Of a stretch of 64,000 bases of DNA, positions 61,923-64,000 are shown one piece after another. The DNA comes from JAABRU01 sp041390465 (GTDB lineage: Bacteria; Desulfobacterota; Desulfobacteria; Desulfobacterales; Desulfococcaceae). Made by a program: the position numbers and the translations under genes. The stretch covers positions 1-64,000 of the forward strand of contig JAWKPW010000015.1 of assembly GCA_041390465.1 (NCBI GenBank), read 5' to 3'. The stretch's first letter is position 1. Each line of letters starts with the position of its first letter. The notes beneath the pieces are model-generated. The model was not told where the DNA came from. It saw nothing but the letters and a program-made list of their open reading frames with translations, and ran no database searches.

Positions 61923-62753
61923 ATGCTCAGAAATCTGCTGCATTCCTTCAAATCCGGCATCATGCAGGAATCCATGTTCACCAATCCGCTGCAGCCGCTG
62001 AAGGTCAGGATGAATCAGGGAAAACAGTATATTCCGGATATAAAGGCCGCAGTCATAAAGCCAAGGTTCCGGGGATTTCCCCAGCCAGATGAAAAAGCGG
62101 GAACTTCCTTTTGTGCAGAATGCAGGCAGTGCATTGACATCTGCCCGGCCAAAGCCATTGAGATGAATCCCTTTTCCATAGACATGGGAAAGTGCGTTTT
62201 CTGCGGGGACTGCGCGCGGGAATGCCCGCAAAATCTCATTTCTTTCAGCAATTTTCATAAAACAGCGGCCACATTCCGGGAAGATCTGAAAGTTGGCAAA
62301 TCCATGACTGCTGAGGCATATCAGGCCCGTGCCATAACAGTTCGAAAAGACATCCGAAAATTATTCGGACGCTCCCTCAAGCTGCGGCAGGTCTCCGCGG
62401 CCGGATGCAACGGCTGTGAAATGGAACTCAATGCCTGCTCCAATGTGAACTTTGACATGGGACGTTTCGGCATTGATTTTGTGGCCTCGCCCAGACATGC
62501 GGACGGAATTGTCATCACCGGCCCGATTTCGCAGAACATGGCCCCCGCGCTGGAGGACGCGTATCAGTGCACACCTGATCCCAAAATTGTGATTCTGGTC
62601 GGAGCCTGCGCCATCAGCGGCGGAATTTTTCAGGATTCTCCCGCGTTAAACCGTGAATTTCTCCAAAAATATCCCATTGATCTCTATATCCCCGGATGTC
62701 CCACCCATCCTCTGACATTCATCAGCGGCGTATGCGCTTTTCTGGGGATCTGA
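61923..62753 (+). CDS. Fused ferredoxin-small subunit of the Ehr complex (HyfH + HyfI-like)
   Basis: The 276-residue protein joins two electron-transfer units. The N-terminal half holds two [4Fe-4S] motifs (Cys64, 67, 70, 74 in CAECRQCIDICP; Cys91, 94, 97, 101 in CVFCGDCARECP), as in HyfH/NuoI. The C-terminal half is NuoB/HyfI-like with cluster ligands Cys162 and Cys165 (GCNGCEMELNACSNVNFDMG), Cys229 (VGACAISGG) and Cys259 (PGCPTHP), the N2-type cluster site. In hydrogenase-4 these are separate genes. It is the last gene of the operon. Its substrate donor is probably a ferredoxin or another unidentified redox partner. Confidence 0.92.
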   Translation: MLRNLLHSFKSGIMQESMFTNPLQPLKVRMNQGKQYIPDIKAAVIKPRFRGFPQPDEKAGTSFCAECRQCIDICPAKAIEMNPFSIDMGKCVFCGDCARECPQNLISFSNFHKTAATFREDLKVGKSMTAEAYQARAITVRKDIRKLFGRSLKLRQVSAAGCNGCEMELNACSNVNFDMGRFGIDFVASPRHADGIVITGPISQNMAPALEDAYQCTPDPKIVILVGACAISGGIFQDSPALNREFLQKYPIDLYIPGCPTHPLTFISGVCAFLGI

Positions 62754-63088
62754 CAGGTGCAATGCCGATTCCCCATTGGTTTATCCAATGATGCCAGCTT
62801 CTGTCTTTTGAACAGGTCTGTTTTCAGCAATGATTTGAGCCCCCTTTTTCCATTCCCGCTTTTTTCCCGGCAGATTTTATCGCTTTGTTGACAAGGCTTG
62901 GATCAATGTGATGTCTTCTGATCATGCCGCTTCTCGGATCTGCCGAGAAATTTACGGATGGAAACACATACTGCCACTGCCATTTTTTTGCAGCATTTTT
63001 ATCTTCGCGGACGAAACCGCCTCACCTCATCCATCGAAGTTCTCTTCCGGAAGATAAGCGTCCGATATTTTTTCGGTGACGGAAAATA
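62754..63088. other. Intergenic region after the Ehr operon
   Basis: An isolated end of the TATACCGATTCTCC repeat family (TGCCGATTCCCCATTGGTTT) lies at 62764. No gene was seen. Confidence 0.4.
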
Positions 63089-63240
63089 ATCCCGATTCTC
63101 CATTGAAATCATATGCTGCGGAAGGCAGTGCCGATTTGCCGCAGATTTTATACAGTGATATAAATTTGCTGTGACCTTTGTGCCGTCTTTGTGTCCTTTG
63201 CAGTTAAAAAAAAGCATGGTTTCAATGGAGAATCGGTATT
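63089..63240. repeat. MITE-like element, first type, reverse orientation
   Basis: Left end CCCGATTCTCCATTGAAATC and right end TTTCAATGGAGAATCGGTAT are inverted. The interior TGTGACCTTTGTGCCGTC and TTTGTGTCCTTTGCAGTTAA is the reverse of the interior at 29081-29239. Confidence 0.75.
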
Positions 63241-63427
63241 ACGCAGTTGGTTTTTCAACTATCTGATTTTTAAAGAACCGGTTTTGTGCAGTGCAACATT
63301 TGCCTTCATAAAAATCAATGGGTTAAAATTCAACTGCGTAACTCCTACAGTTTGCATCTGATTCGGAGGAGTGCTGAAATTAAGCGAGCGCTTTTTTGCA
63401 CAGACAGAACTGCCGAAAAAGTGGCAG
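63241..63427. other. Intergenic spacer
   Basis: TTACGCAGTTGGTTTTTCAA at 63239 and TTCAACTGCGTAACTCC at 63330 form a further inverted pair (GTTGAAT/ATTCAAC-like with CGCAGTTG/CAACTGCG). No gene was seen. Confidence 0.35.
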
Positions 63428-63647
63428 TTATACCAATTCTCCATTGAAAATATGCTTATTCAATCCCGTTCCCGCGCAGATATCCAATGCCGTCAGGTCA
63501 GGGAATTTCCGGAGTGCCGAAATGAAGTGAAACGGGATTTTGGCCGGATTTCCGAATCATCTCAGTGTCCCTGACTTTCAGTTCAGGACTCCTTCGCGCC
63601 TGACCCAAAAGCAGAGATTGCATAAATTCAATGGAGAATCGATATAA
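63428..63647. repeat. MITE-like element, second type, copy 2
   Basis: The left end TTATACCAATTCTCCATTGA and the right end TCAATGGAGAATCGATATAA are inverted with two mismatches. The interior matches 32346-32513 (GTGCCGAAATGAAGTGAAAC; CCCTGACTTTCAGTTCAGGA; ATTGCATAAATTCAATGGAG). Confidence 0.75.
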
Positions 63648-63932
63648 TCCCCAGAATTGCACAGGCAGTCAGCATGCCCGAACAGATGTCTTTTCATACA
63701 GCCAGAGCCGGGGCGCCAGCCGAACCACTGAAATCCATACAGACAAAATACAGGAAGCGCAAGAAGCAGCAAAAAGGGTGAAATGATCAGAAAACTGCTG
63801 CCTGCGGCTGCCGCAACAGTGTCTCTGTGTTCCATGAAAAACAGACAATTTCTTGATTTTTAAAAAATTACATGATATATGTTCATATTCTGCCAGAATA
63901 CGTTTTCAAATCCTGCTGCAGGAGAAAAATCA
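63648..63932. other. Upstream region of the edge gene
   Basis: No gene was seen. An AT-rich stretch at 63840-63890 and CAGGAGAAAAA at 63920 suggest the promoter and ribosome site of the gene that begins at 63933. Confidence 0.4.
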
Positions 63933-64000
63933 TTGCCAAAAGCAGAACAATTGAGAAAATTGCTTCAAGGGTCGGACATCCTTACCATTCCGGGATGTTA
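63933..64000 (+). CDS. Start of an isocitrate lyase/PEP mutase family protein (cut by window edge)
   Basis: Only 22 codons are visible. From a TTG behind GCAGGAGAAAAATCA they read LPKAEQLRKLLQGSDILTIP then GCY. This matches the usual opening of the isocitrate lyase/phosphoenolpyruvate mutase family (LR.LL....LTIPGCYDALSA). TTG start is unusual but the ribosome site is well placed. The function within the family cannot be told from this piece. Confidence 0.5.
   Translation, partial: MPKAEQLRKLLQGSDILTIPGC

Noticed and set aside
60424..62753. Functional hydrogenase-4
   Set aside because: The large subunit lacks all nickel-binding cysteines, so hydrogen chemistry is unlikely although the membrane arm is homologous.
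63578..63835. An 85-codon frame on the minus strand near the right edge
   Set aside because: Its 3-prime part lies in a MITE-like element and no ribosome site was seen.

Overview
This window looks like part of a chromosome from a sulfate-reducing deltaproteobacterium (Desulfobacterota, probably Desulfobacterales). The evidence is a siroheme decarboxylase-type ahbB gene (heme made from siroheme), a Desulfovibrio-type hybrid cluster protein, an energy-converting hydrogenase-related complex, many sensory proteins, three toxin-antitoxin pairs and a heavy load of small palindromic repeats. A filamentous or aggregate-forming relative such as Desulfonema would fit, but that is a guess from gene style. 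No rRNA, tRNA or CRISPR was seen.

Layout. 1-2987: end of a Wsp-like chemoreceptor, a receiver-less CheB and a receiver-nucleotide cyclase. 3161-5757: hcp divergent from a Crp/Fnr (HcpR-like) gene, with a palindromic operator between them. 6080-7854: a secreted protein, a possible 31-residue protein and an antitoxin/VapC pair. 7979-10794: a frameshift-riddled TIR-NACHT-FGE (NLR-like) sensor whose C-terminus resembles a diversity-generating variable region, followed by a six-unit tandem repeat. 11843-13440: ABC exporter. 13758-17537: nitric-oxide defence set (Crp/Fnr, DUF1858, quinol NO reductase, cupin). 17695-22980: LpxH-like phosphoesterase, broken ABC-2 permease, unknowns, thioesterase, secreted protein. 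23163-25432: zeta-type and YefM-YoeB modules flanking ahbB. 25542-28799: broken radical SAM gene and broken gatB. 28800-32988: repeat-rich, with a thioesterase, a PHP protein and queC. 32989-39367: a 1353-residue hybrid kinase, an AlbA-type protein and a double hexapeptide acyltransferase. 39560-41180: Rpn, IS1 and ISAzo13 remnants. 41289-51886: the most unusual locus, described below. 52756-54180: a large hexapeptide protein. 54687-62753: an HTH-EIIA regulator and a six-gene Ehr/Hyf-like complex. 62754-64000: repeats and the first codons of an isocitrate lyase/PEP mutase family gene.

The locus at 41289-51886 (minus strand) joins a small secreted acidic protein, two secreted DUF4353 beta-helix proteins, a DUF4956 membrane protein, a HlyD-type adaptor fused to a beta-propeller, a TolC-like protein and a VTC-type polyphosphate polymerase domain. 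The last three overlap by their stop/start codons. The simplest reading is an envelope-spanning system that makes or handles an anionic polymer (perhaps polyphosphate) and delivers or anchors something at the cell surface; this is inference. The Ehr complex is the second point of interest: its large subunit lacks the nickel-binding cysteines, so it is not a hydrogenase.

At least eight genes carry frameshifts, mostly single-base losses with well preserved protein sequence between them. Because one of them is gatB, usually essential, part of this is probably sequence error rather than gene decay.
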